Shown: positions 1 through 9,000 of the stretch, in pieces
How positions within the stretch are numbered: position 1 is the first letter of the stretch
How the letters are laid out: every line of letters begins with the position of its first letter
Source: an uncultured Clostridia bacterium
GTDB taxonomy: Bacteria > Bacillota > Clostridia > Christensenellales > Borkfalkiaceae
DNA length: 12,062 bases
Direction: 5' to 3'
Assembly: GCA_946540675.1 (NCBI GenBank)
Contig: CAMNIW010000019.1
Location: 1 to 12,062 of the forward strand
Notes under the pieces: generated by a model
What the model was told of the DNA's origin: nothing
The model's input: the letters and a program-made list of their open reading frames with translations, nothing else
Databases searched by the model: none
Made by a program: the position numbers and the translations under genes

Positions 1-2697
1 GGGCAAAAGCAAAGGATAGCGATAGCGAGAGCGCTCATCAAAGAGCCGAGAATAATAATGGCGGACGAACCCACGGGCGCGCTCGACAGCGCCACGGGCA
101 AGCAGGTTTTCGACACGCTTAAAAAACTTTCCGCCGACAGGCTCGTCATAGTCGTTTCGCACGACAGGGAATTTGCCGAGATATACGGCGACAGGATAAT
201 AGAACTCAAAGACGGCAAAATAATTTCGGACGAGACCAAGGAAAAAGTGGCTTCCGAGATGATAAGCGACAACGTTTCTGTCATTGCGGCGGACACTCTT
301 TCGGTAAAAAGCGGAAAAAGTCTCAGCGACGCCGACGTCAAAAGGATAGCGGAGTTTATCAAAAACTCCGACGGCGAACTCCTTATATCGGGCGGCGAGA
401 AAAACGTCGCCGCGTTCAAGGCGGCTAACCGCATAGCCGAAGACGGTTCTTCGGAGAGATTTGAAAAGACCGATACGGACGGGATAAAGGCGAGAGAATA
501 CACCAAAGAAGAAAGCACTTTCGTCCGCTCGCGTCTGCCTTTCGCAAAGGCGGTAAAGATGGGCGCGTCTTCGCTCAGGGTAAAGCCTTTCAGGTTGTTT
601 CTTACTTTGCTTTTATCAACCGTGGCGTTCGTTATGTTCGGCGTGGCGTCCACGCTTATGGCATACAAAGAAGAAGCCGTTCTCCGCGAGAGTTTCGCGG
701 CTTCGGATTATAAAGAGATAGCCTTAAACAACTACTATTACGTCCACGAAACGTACTATAACGACGGTAAAAAGACGGGGTCTTACGATTCCGAGCATCT
801 GACTTATTTCACCGACGAAGATTATTCGGATTTCGTAAATAAGATGGGTACGGGCGTTATTCCCGCGTTCAAATTCGGCGCGGGCAAGAGTTCTAACGCC
901 ACGACCGTAAAAAATGCCGAAACGGGGTCTTCCGTTCCCGTCACGATGACCGATTTTTCCGTGACCGCGTTCGCGGCGAAGGGCGGCGGAAATCCGTCCG
1001 TCGTAATGCTTGCCGGCAATTATCCCGAACAAAAAGACGAAGTCGCGGTAAGTTCGTTTTTTGCCAAGACTATAATGAAAAACAAACTCCACGGGGTAAA
1101 AGACGACGGCAATATAAATTACGACGAAACGATATCCGTCGGCTCCGAAAGCGACCTTGTCGGCAAAAAGGTGATATGCGGCATAGCCGGACAGCAATTT
1201 GTATTCAAAATTTCGGGCGTGTTCTCCGCGGGGGAGATATCCGACAAATACGACGGCTATGACGACCCCGACAAAATAGCCAAATGGAACTTTTTGAAAG
1301 TCGCGGCGTTTTCGGCATACTTGTCCGAAACTTTGCAAAAGGTGTTCTTCGTATCCGACGATTTTTACGGCTTCGTTGCGGAAAAAACGTCGTATACGCC
1401 GAGAGTTCCGACCGACAGGAACAAATATTTCAAAGACGGGCAGGGCGTGGAATTCGAGACGTCGGGCGATTACGGCGTATGGTTTTACAGTTACAGGGAA
1501 TATGACAAAACCGCCGCCGATATGCTTCCCGTATACTTCTTCGGGGAAGAGAAGACCGCTCTTTCGCGCGGCGAGATAATAGTCGAACTTCAACAACTGC
1601 CAGGTTACGGGGATATATCGGACGAAGACGCGGAAAGGTGGAAAAACTCCCATACGGAATACTCCGCGAAATCGGCGGAAGAGAACGCTCTCGCGGAGTC
1701 GTATTATAATACGTATACCGCATCCGGACAGGAAGATAAGGAAGCCTTGTACGAGTACAAAAAACATCGGAGACTTTCCGACGTATATAACGTTACGGCT
1801 GATAGTCCTTATGCCGCGGTGTCGCAAATAAAGACGATTGCAAGCGTCTACGGAGACGAGTCCGACCGTATCACCGAAGAAGAAAAGAATATCTACACGC
1901 CTATCTTACGGGAAATATTCACCGATTACGTTTCGCTCGTCGGTTCGATCCGCCCGTCGGACGGCGCGGCGGTAAGCGGGAAAATAGCGGGGTTTTATTA
2001 TAATCCTGCGAGAAGCGGCGAAGATTTGGCTATCGGCGCGTATATAAGTTCGGACGACGTAAAAATTTTCAAGTACGCGACTCCGAATCACGTCGAAAGA
2101 CGCACCGCATACGAACTCAAAGATTCCGCGGAGTATTACGACCTTTTATATATCCCGTGCAACGGCGCGCATAAAGCGGATTTTGAAAGAGTCCTTCGCG
2201 GTATGGACGGCGCCGCCGCCGACGATTCCTTCTATTCTACCGAAAACAGCCTTTACAGGAATATAAAGGCGATAAGCGGAACCGTATCCACGATGAAAAA
2301 GGTGTTTTTATACGTCGGTATCGTCTTTGCGGCGTTCGCGGCGTTGCTCCTGTTCAATTTCATAACCATATCCATCAATGACAAGATGCACGAGATAGGC
2401 GTTCTCCGTGCGGTCGGCGCAAGGGGAACGGACGTATTCAAGATATTCTTCTCGGAGTCGTTCATAATATCGGCTATATGTCTTGTCGTGTCCGTCGTGG
2501 GAACGATCTTTCTTCTCTCTTACTTAAACGGAGAGATCACCGGCGCGTTGACTTTCAGTATGCGTTTGCTCGTATTCGGTCCCGTATCTCTCGGTATGAT
2601 GATAGCGGTGGCGTTAGGGGTCGCGTTTTTGGGAACGTTTCTTCCGGTTTTGCGCATTTCGCGCAAAAAACCCGTCGATTCCATGCGCGCGGGCTGA
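1..2697 (+). CDS. ABC transporter, fused ATPase and FtsX-type permease (5' partial)
   Basis: The reading frame is open from base 1, so the gene begins upstream. The ATG at 58 is not a start: it encodes the Met inside the Walker B strand. Seen in order by window codon: the end of the ABC signature (GQKQR, codons 1-5), Walker B and D-loop (IIMADEPTGALDS, 18-30), the H-loop (VVSHD, His 54), a linker of roughly 100 residues, a first membrane helix (about 197-220), an ectodomain of roughly 540 residues, and three C-terminal helices (about 766-790, 812-838, 855-882) carrying the FtsX signature IGVLRAVGAR. This is the MacB-like (type VII) mechanotransmission architecture, in which ATP hydrolysis in the cytoplasm moves an extracellular domain. 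Substrates in this group include peptides, lipoproteins and antimicrobials; this one cannot be assigned. The ectodomain is rich in Tyr, Asp and Lys and was not recognised. The gene ends in TGA followed by a terminator. Confidence 0.94.
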   Translation, partial: GQKQRIAIARALIKEPRIIMADEPTGALDSATGKQVFDTLKKLSADRLVIVVSHDREFAEIYGDRIIELKDGKIISDETKEKVASEMISDNVSVIAADTLSVKSGKSLSDADVKRIAEFIKNSDGELLISGGEKNVAAFKAANRIAEDGSSERFEKTDTDGIKAREYTKEESTFVRSRLPFAKAVKMGASSLRVKPFRLFLTLLLSTVAFVMFGVASTLMAYKEEAVLRESFAASDYKEIALNNYYYVHETYYNDGKKTGSYDSEHLTYFTDEDYSDFVNKMGTGVIPAFKFGAGKSSNATTVKNAETGSSVPVTMTDFSVTAFAAKGGGNPSVVMLAGNYPEQKDEVAVSSFFAKTIMKNKLHGVKDDGNINYDETISVGSESDLVGKKVICGIAGQQFVFKISGVFSAGEISDKYDGYDDPDKIAKWNFLKVAAFSAYLSETLQKVFFVSDDFYGFVAEKTSYTPRVPTDRNKYFKDGQGVEFETSGDYGVWFYSYREYDKTAADMLPVYFFGEEKTALSRGEIIVELQQLPGYGDISDEDAERWKNSHTEYSAKSAEENALAESYYNTYTASGQEDKEALYEYKKHRRLSDVYNVTADSPYAAVSQIKTIASVYGDESDRITEEEKNIYTPILREIFTDYVSLVGSIRPSDGAAVSGKIAGFYYNPARSGEDLAIGAYISSDDVKIFKYATPNHVERRTAYELKDSAEYYDLLYIPCNGAHKADFERVLRGMDGAAADDSFYSTENSLYRNIKAISGTVSTMKKVFLYVGIVFAAFAALLLFNFITISINDKMHEIGVLRAVGARGTDVFKIFFSESFIISAICLVVSVVGTIFLLSYLNGEITGALTFSMRLLVFGPVSLGMMIAVALGVAFLGTFLPVLRISRKKPVDSMRAG

Positions 2698-2713
2698 TTT
2701 TTATAAAAAACCT

Positions 2714-2741
2714 AAAAACTCCGCACGTGCGGAGTTTTTTT
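2714..2741 (+). terminator. Intrinsic terminator of the ABC transporter gene
   Basis: A perfect palindrome centred on CCGCACGTGCGG is flanked by AAAAACT on the left and AGTTTTTTT on the right. It forms a GC-rich stem followed by seven T residues, 17 bp after the ABC transporter stop. The A-run on the left pairs with the T-run, so it may also work on the other strand, although no convergent gene is visible. Confidence 0.9.
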
Positions 2742-2814
2742 GCGCCTTATCGCAAAAAACTTAATACGTATTCAAAAATTATTCACAAAAATAACAAAAA
2801 AACACAAAATTTTG

Positions 2815-2843
2815 TTGACATAGGCGTAACTTTTTGTTACAAT
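2815..2843 (+). promoter_or_regulatory. Sigma-70/sigma-A promoter upstream of the giant surface protein gene
   Basis: TTGACA (2815-2820) and TACAAT (2838-2843) are separated by exactly 17 bp, which is near consensus. The preceding 60 or so bases are very A-rich with several short A-tracts, resembling an UP element. Predicted transcription start is about 2850. This is about 150 nt before the start codon at 3004, which leaves a long leader with a hairpin in it. Confidence 0.8.
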
Positions 2844-2866
2844 GCGATAAAGAATTGAAAGACTTG

Positions 2867-2909
2867 CGGGACGAGAATTGCGTGCAAAAACGATTCTCGT
2901 TCCGTTTTT
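2867..2909 (+). terminator. Terminator-like hairpin inside the leader (possible attenuator or end of a small RNA)
   Basis: CGGGACGAGAAT (2867-2878) pairs with ATTCTCGTTCCG (2893-2904): 12 bp with one G-U pair. The 14-nt loop can close further through CGT/ACG, and TTTTT follows at 2905-2909. It begins only about 17 nt after the predicted transcription start at 2850, so a terminated transcript would be about 60 nt long. Position and shape fit an intrinsic terminator acting before the giant gene. No known riboswitch, T-box or ribosomal leader was recognised, and no clear antiterminator pairing lies upstream of the hairpin. Confidence 0.6.
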
Positions 2910-2971
2910 ATATAAGAAAAAAACAAATCGGCTATATAATTCGGAACAAAGTGTTATTACAGGGAGGTCAG

Positions 2972-3007
2972 GTGCATCGGTATAAGTTTTTCAGAGGTGT
3001 AGTATGA
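2972..3007 (+). CDS. Possible 11-codon leader ORF overlapping the giant gene start
   Basis: GGGAGG at 2962-2967 is one of the best Shine-Dalgarno matches in the window and lies 4 nt before a GTG codon at 2972. The frame reads fMet-His-Arg-Tyr-Lys-Phe-Phe-Arg-Gly-Val-Val and stops at TGA 3005-3007. That stop overlaps the ATG of the 2030-residue protein as ATGA. The arrangement would allow translational coupling. The evidence is only a ribosome site plus an overlap; the spacing is short and the start is GTG. It may be a chance frame, with GGGAGG serving another purpose. Confidence 0.25.
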   Translation: MHRYKFFRGVV

Positions 3008-6000
3008 GTAATTTGAAGAAGTTTTTGGGTAAAAAATCACTGCTTGCGTATGCTTTGGCAGTGATTTTCTTGTGCGTTTTTGCGGCGGCTTTCGTTTCGT
3101 TCGGCAAAAAAGGCGACCGCGGCGCGATAGAAGCGCGCGCCGACGGCGAACCCGTCTACGCCGCTTACCTTCGCAGGGGCGGTAACGGGGCGCTCAGGCA
3201 ATTGCCGGCAAGACAGGAAAGTACGGTGTATCTCGGCTCTTATCACGGAGCCCCCGTCAGGTGGTATGTTCTGGCACAGGGGACGGGAAATAACGACCAG
3301 GGTACTATGCTTTACTCGTATGATAAAGAAGTACTTCCTAAAAGAGAGTATCAATTTTTCACTATGAATTCTTTTGCCGATTTGATAAATTTATGGGCGT
3401 CGTCATATCTCAGAGCGTCTCTCAACGGCACGCCGTATATTCGGAATTTTTCTAATAGCCAAATTATGGAATGGAACGGAGAATCTTTGACGGATGAGAT
3501 TTTCGGCACAAGCGGGGCTATAAGATCCAACCTTTTGCCGACGTCCAACAATACCGAAATATATAAATATGATCACGGCAATAAGAAATTCACGGCAAGC
3601 GCGAGCCATATCGGGAACACCGTGTTTAATAGACTGCAAAGCGATCCGCGGTTCAAGGCGTATTTTGAAGATTATTACGAATTCACCGAAGATTATCTCT
3701 TCCCGTTAAAACCGCGCGACCATTCTTTTGCAAACGGGTTTACCTATATGGACGAATTTGGAGTGCCGGCACCGGATCCGCCCGCGATTTACGGCGGATA
3801 CGACGACGGTTTGACCGTTTATAACGATACGAGATTTTTCGTCCACGACGAGAGACAAAGACTTGGAAATACCGGTCTCAGAAACGCGGTCAGCGGTGAC
3901 CCTTCCCAAAGCGGTATAGCAGCGCAGGCTTGCATAAATTTTACGGGATCGTTCGAGTCGACGACGGAAACCAATAATTTACAACAGCGTCTGGCATTCA
4001 ACTACAACCACGGCGGAGTGACCTTTGCCGTTTCGGGCAGTTATGAAGATCAGTGGCTTAACGGAACCGTTCCGAGTTCTCAGGGCAACCGCCCCGCGTA
4101 TAAACTGTTTTTAAGCGGCGATCCTGCCGTAGGCAACATTACGTATGCCGTTCCGTCTTCGGCTCTCGTCGTCGACGGTGATCTCAGGATAAATTTAAAT
4201 TCAATAGATACGAACAATTATATAGACAAATATATGCTCGTCGTAAAAGACGAGCTCGGTAACGTCGTATCGAGCCGCGGCGTAGATCCCGCGGATTATT
4301 CTTTATCAGGCGTACCGCTCGATCCGAGCGTTGTCGAAAACGGCGGAATAAAGAGCGGATACACTTTATCCGTCTTCGGCTATAAGAGCACCGAAGGCAA
4401 CGCTACGGCTTACTGCACTGACGTAAAGACCGTTCAACTCAAAAACAAGAAGAGTATAAATCTTTCGCTTGTTGGGGTGACTGACGGACAGTTGCCTTCC
4501 GCGGTTTACGGCGATCCGAATTCCGTAGGCGTTGTCATATCCGTAAACTCAGGGTTTCCGCCGAGCGGATATACTTATACTTTGCAGTACTGCGACGAAA
4601 TCGTGGGAGAATGGATTACGGGACTGCCGACCGATGTCGGAAGATATCGCGTAGTGGCATACGGTGAAGAGACCGAAGAATATGCCGAAGCGTTAAGCGA
4701 GTCCGCGCTTTTGGTGATCACGCCGCGAAAGCTTTCCGTAAATTTTGTCGACGTACACAACGTGTCTCCGGGTTACGGCGAACGATCTTATAACGGTCAT
4801 CCGTACGTTATAAACGCAATATTTTCCAATCTCGTCGGCGGAGACTCTTTTACTCCGATAATCAGCGGCGCGGGAGAGATAAACGCAAGCCCCGACGACG
4901 AATCGAAATATCACGCGTTCGTCAGCGATTTTACACCCGCCGAGCCCTTGTCCCGTAAAGAAAATTACGAATTGCCCGAAAATTTATACGAATACCTTAT
5001 AACCAGGCGGACGACGGCTTTACAGTGGAACGGAACGAGCTTGCCTTACAACAAAGGGGAGCAGTGCGCCGTGCCCGTATGGAACGACGAAGTTCCCCTT
5101 CAATCGGGTTGTTCGGTAGTTGCGACGGGCGGCGGCACAAACGTAGGCACGTACACGGCGACGGCGAGCATAACGGGCGTCGATGCGGGTAACTATATCG
5201 TTGTCAATCCGACGCAACAATTCGAGATAATAAAAGCTTTCGCGCCAATCGTATGGGTAGACCTTAATCAAGTATACAGCGGCGGACAGAAAGAACCGAC
5301 GGTTGGTTGGGACGATATGGATACTTATCCCGACGAACTTCCGAGAGTCGTAGAACAGACTATGGTTTCCGCCGGCATTTATACCGTGACGGCGGTATAT
5401 AACGGCGAAGATAAAGACAACTATATTTTGACAAACGATACCGAGACTTTCATCATACAAAAATACGCCGCCACCGTTACGCTTTCGGGAGACGCGGTTT
5501 ACGGCAAGGCGGCTAATATCCATACGGCTCTTCAAAGCAGTGTCGGGCTTCAGCCGGGTCAGGAACTCTTTTTGAAAAGTCAAATGGAAGAACACATAGA
5601 GTTCGATACTAACTGGACTACGACGAGCCCCGTTTCGGGCACGTATTACGTCTACGTAAAAGGGCATAATCAACCCGTTTACAAAGACACCGCGACGCTT
5701 AACGACTTTGAGGTGACCTATATGCGCGGCATAGTAATCGCAAGCAAAGACGTTGTAATTGCGATCGATTGGTGCGACGACGACTTTACTTATAACGGGG
5801 ACGAACAGACCGTCACCGCCGTAGGGCAACTTGGCAGCGGCTTGCAGGTAGGTCTTGCGGTTACCGTCGACAGAGTTTTCAAAGACGCCGGTTCGTACAC
5901 CGCGACGGCGGCTCTTCCCGATACCGACAATTACTCTATGGACGGCTCGTTGACTACGGTCAAGGCGTATACGATGAAGCGCGCGGCGGCTACCGCGGAA

Positions 6001-9000
6001 TGGAATTATCCGTCTTCCGTCAGTTACGACGGGACGCAAAAGGATCCCGCGGTAGGCTGGCGGCACTCGTCCGTTATTCCCCAAGGCTTGCTTACCGTAA
6101 ATTCCGAAACAAGGGTAAATGCCGGCACTTATACCGTTTCCGCCGTATACGACGGCGCCGACGCCGACAACTTCGATGTAACTTGCGAAGATTTCGTTCT
6201 TGAAATATTGCGCGTCGCGTTACAGGCGCATCTTCACGGGTCCGCGATTTACGGGCAGCCGGCGGTTTTGTCTTACACCGTATCGGGCGTCGTTGTCGCC
6301 GGTGAAGAAAATCTCGTAAAGGCGGCTCTCGACTCCGTAACTCTTGCTACCGATTGGACTACGTCGAGTCCTGCCGGCGGAACGTACAAAGTATACGTCG
6401 ACGGACACGACGAAGAAATATATATCGACAACGACTCTCTCGCCAATTACAGGGTAGAATGGGTCAGGGGATCGTTTGACGTAACCACCAAGAAAATCAT
6501 AAATATCTTGTGGTGCGCGGATGACTTTACGTATACGGGAACCGTGCAGACGGTAACTGCGACGGGCGAGGCGGAAGACGGCACGTCGGTCGATATCGAT
6601 ATATCTGTAAACAAGCCGTTTAAGGATGCGGCGGACGATTACGTCGCTACCGCGAGCCTTTCGGTTACGAACGCCCAGTCGTATTATTTCGATACGGGTG
6701 TTTCCACGACTCATAACTATACTATAAAGCGCGCGGCGGCTACCGTAGTATGGAGCGGTCTTACCGCGACTTACGACGGAACGCAAAAAGATCCGAGTGC
6801 CGCGTGGGCGTCGTCTTCGGTCGTACCGACGGAACTTCCGACCGTTGACGGCGGAGCGAGAATAAACGTCGGAGAATACCCCGTAACCGCGGCGTATAAC
6901 GGCGCCGACAAGGACAACTTCACGGTACACGGAGCGGAAAATGTTTTCACTATAACCAAGGCGACCGTCGCGGTAACGGTGGTTTTAGTAAATTCTTCCA
7001 TAACTTTCGGGGAAAATTACGAAGCGAATATCGGCGTGACGTGGGCTATTCCCGACGACTCTTCCAACGAAGCGTCGTTAAAGGCGTTGCTTTCGGGTTA
7101 CGAAAGGTTAGGCGACGTCGGGACTTATACGATAACGCTCGATTTCGGTAAAGCCGAAGACGAGTCGAGAAGATCCGCGGAAACCTTCCTTGACAACTAC
7201 GTGATAACGGTTACTCCCGCGACTCTCGTGGTCGCTCCCGCGTCTCTCCATTCTTTCAGCATAAGGGCGATAAACTGGACTTACGGCGACGAGCCGCGAC
7301 TTCCCGAAGTAAACGTAACGGGTATAGAGAACACGGAACTTCCGGCGTATACGATCAAGTGGTCTGTATACGGCGACTATATCAACGAAACGGATTTTTC
7401 GGCGGAACAGCCGAAAAAGGCGGGCGAATATTTCGTCTGGGCGGAAACCGTGGCGGGCAATTACTATCAGCACGTTTCGTCTCGGAAAAAACTCACCGTG
7501 AGCAAGGCTCAACTGTACGTCTACGGAGCCGATACCGAAGTCGAATACCGCAAGGCGGCAAAATACGCCTATACGGCGAGCGGCTTTAAGTACGACGACG
7601 GCGACGACCCCGCGATAAAGGCGCGGATAGAAGCGTCGTTTACGTCCGACTATACCGTGGGGGCAAAAGCAGGCGAAACGTTCGAAGTGATTTTTTCGGG
7701 CGGAATCGAACTCGACGATTACCGCGTCACGGGTCGCGGCGCGACTCTTACGGTCGTAAAGACGAGAGTTTCTTCGCTTTATCTTACGGGCGTGTTTTAT
7801 ACGGGCGTTTACGGAAACACGGTAAAACCGCAAGTCTCGGTATTTCCCGCGATAGACGGCGGAGAGATCCTTTCGGGCGTCGTTCAGTGGTATAAGGACG
7901 GCGAGTGGGTAGAGTGGACGGAAACCGAATTTCCGAAGAACGTCGGAAGTTACCGCATACGCGCGTATTTCGGCGGTACGGATAACTATCTGGCGAGCGG
8001 CGGCGACGAAAAGAGCATAACCGTTATGCCGAAAGAAGCGGAAGTCGGATTTTACGCGAGCGAATTCGTAACGATCGTCTACGGCGACGACCCCGAAGCC
8101 GTAAAACGTCAATTCGGAGTGTATTTCAGGGGTTTCGAATACGGCGAATACCCGACGTATGATATAATTCTTACTTGTCGGGACGGCAGTCCGTATTCGG
8201 CGACGACTCCTGCCGGGACTGAAATTACGGTCGGACTTTCCGTCGCGGAAGATCGGAACTATATCGTTACCTGCATAGATACGGTAGACGGATCCGTCGT
8301 TGAAAAGACGGTAAATAAAAAGGAGATAACCGAAACCGAGATCAAAGAATGGGAATATAACGGAGAAATCTCGTTCGACGACAAGGCCGTCCTTGAAGAC
8401 GGAAACATTCACAATATCTACGTGACCTTAACGGGCGACGCCGCAAAGATTATCAGGGTGTCGGGTTATACTGTCGACGGAACGGCGTTTTCGGGAGCGT
8501 CGGCGGCAGGCAATTATTACGTCGTTGCAAATATAGAGGCGACCGATCCCAATTACGAGACGACTACGGGCGCGCCGTCCGCGCTTTTAAGGATATATCG
8601 TAAAATTCTCATAAAAGACGGCGACGGCAACGACCGCGGGTACGTTTACGGGCTCGATCCCGATCATGATTACACGGCGATACTCAGCGAAGGTCGGACG
8701 GATCTGTATTCCGAAATACGCGGAAAAAACGTTGAAACGACTATCGGGATCACCGACGAAAACGGCGATTCGGTTACCGAAAAGGGGCTTACTTTCGTCC
8801 TTACGCCGCCGAGCGGTTACGATATGGAAAAACACTTAATTTACGGCATTACGGGCGGCGGACCGAGAATTTTCGGTGAAGGCGAATATACCGTAAACCC
8901 CGACGGCGGAGAAATAACCGTCATAGCCGACGCGGAAAGCGGCATAGCGAAATTCCTTTTCAGCAGGAGCGGAGCGGCTCTCGAAGGCATAAGGATGATC

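Noticed and set aside
58..60. ATG as the start of the ABC transporter gene
   Set aside because: The upstream codons in frame encode the ABC signature and Walker B strand, so this Met is internal and the gene is truncated by the window.
2478..2858. 126-codon open frame overlapping the ABC gene end, its terminator and the next promoter
   Set aside because: It is out of frame with the FtsX C-terminus and runs through a terminator and a promoter; its composition looks random.
2912..2940. A second promoter for the giant gene using TATAAT at 2935-2940
   Set aside because: No acceptable -35 box at 16-18 bp spacing and no extended -10 TG; kept only as an alternative within the leader finding.
2850..2960. 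Known riboswitch, T-box or protein-leader element in the giant gene's 5' leader
   Set aside because: I could not match the hairpin to any class I know and saw no T-box sequence or ligand-binding core, so only the hairpin itself is reported.
7108..8412. 434-codon open frame on the minus strand, and similar ones at 5020-6084 and 724-1827
   Set aside because: They lie fully antisense to clear genes, have Arg/Tyr/Val-heavy compositions typical of shadow frames, and show no ribosome site or recognisable domain.
4453..8604. CRISPR array or short tandem DNA repeats in the repetitive part of the giant gene
   Set aside because: The repetition is at protein-domain scale (about 75-95 residues) within one open frame, with no short identical repeats separated by unique spacers.
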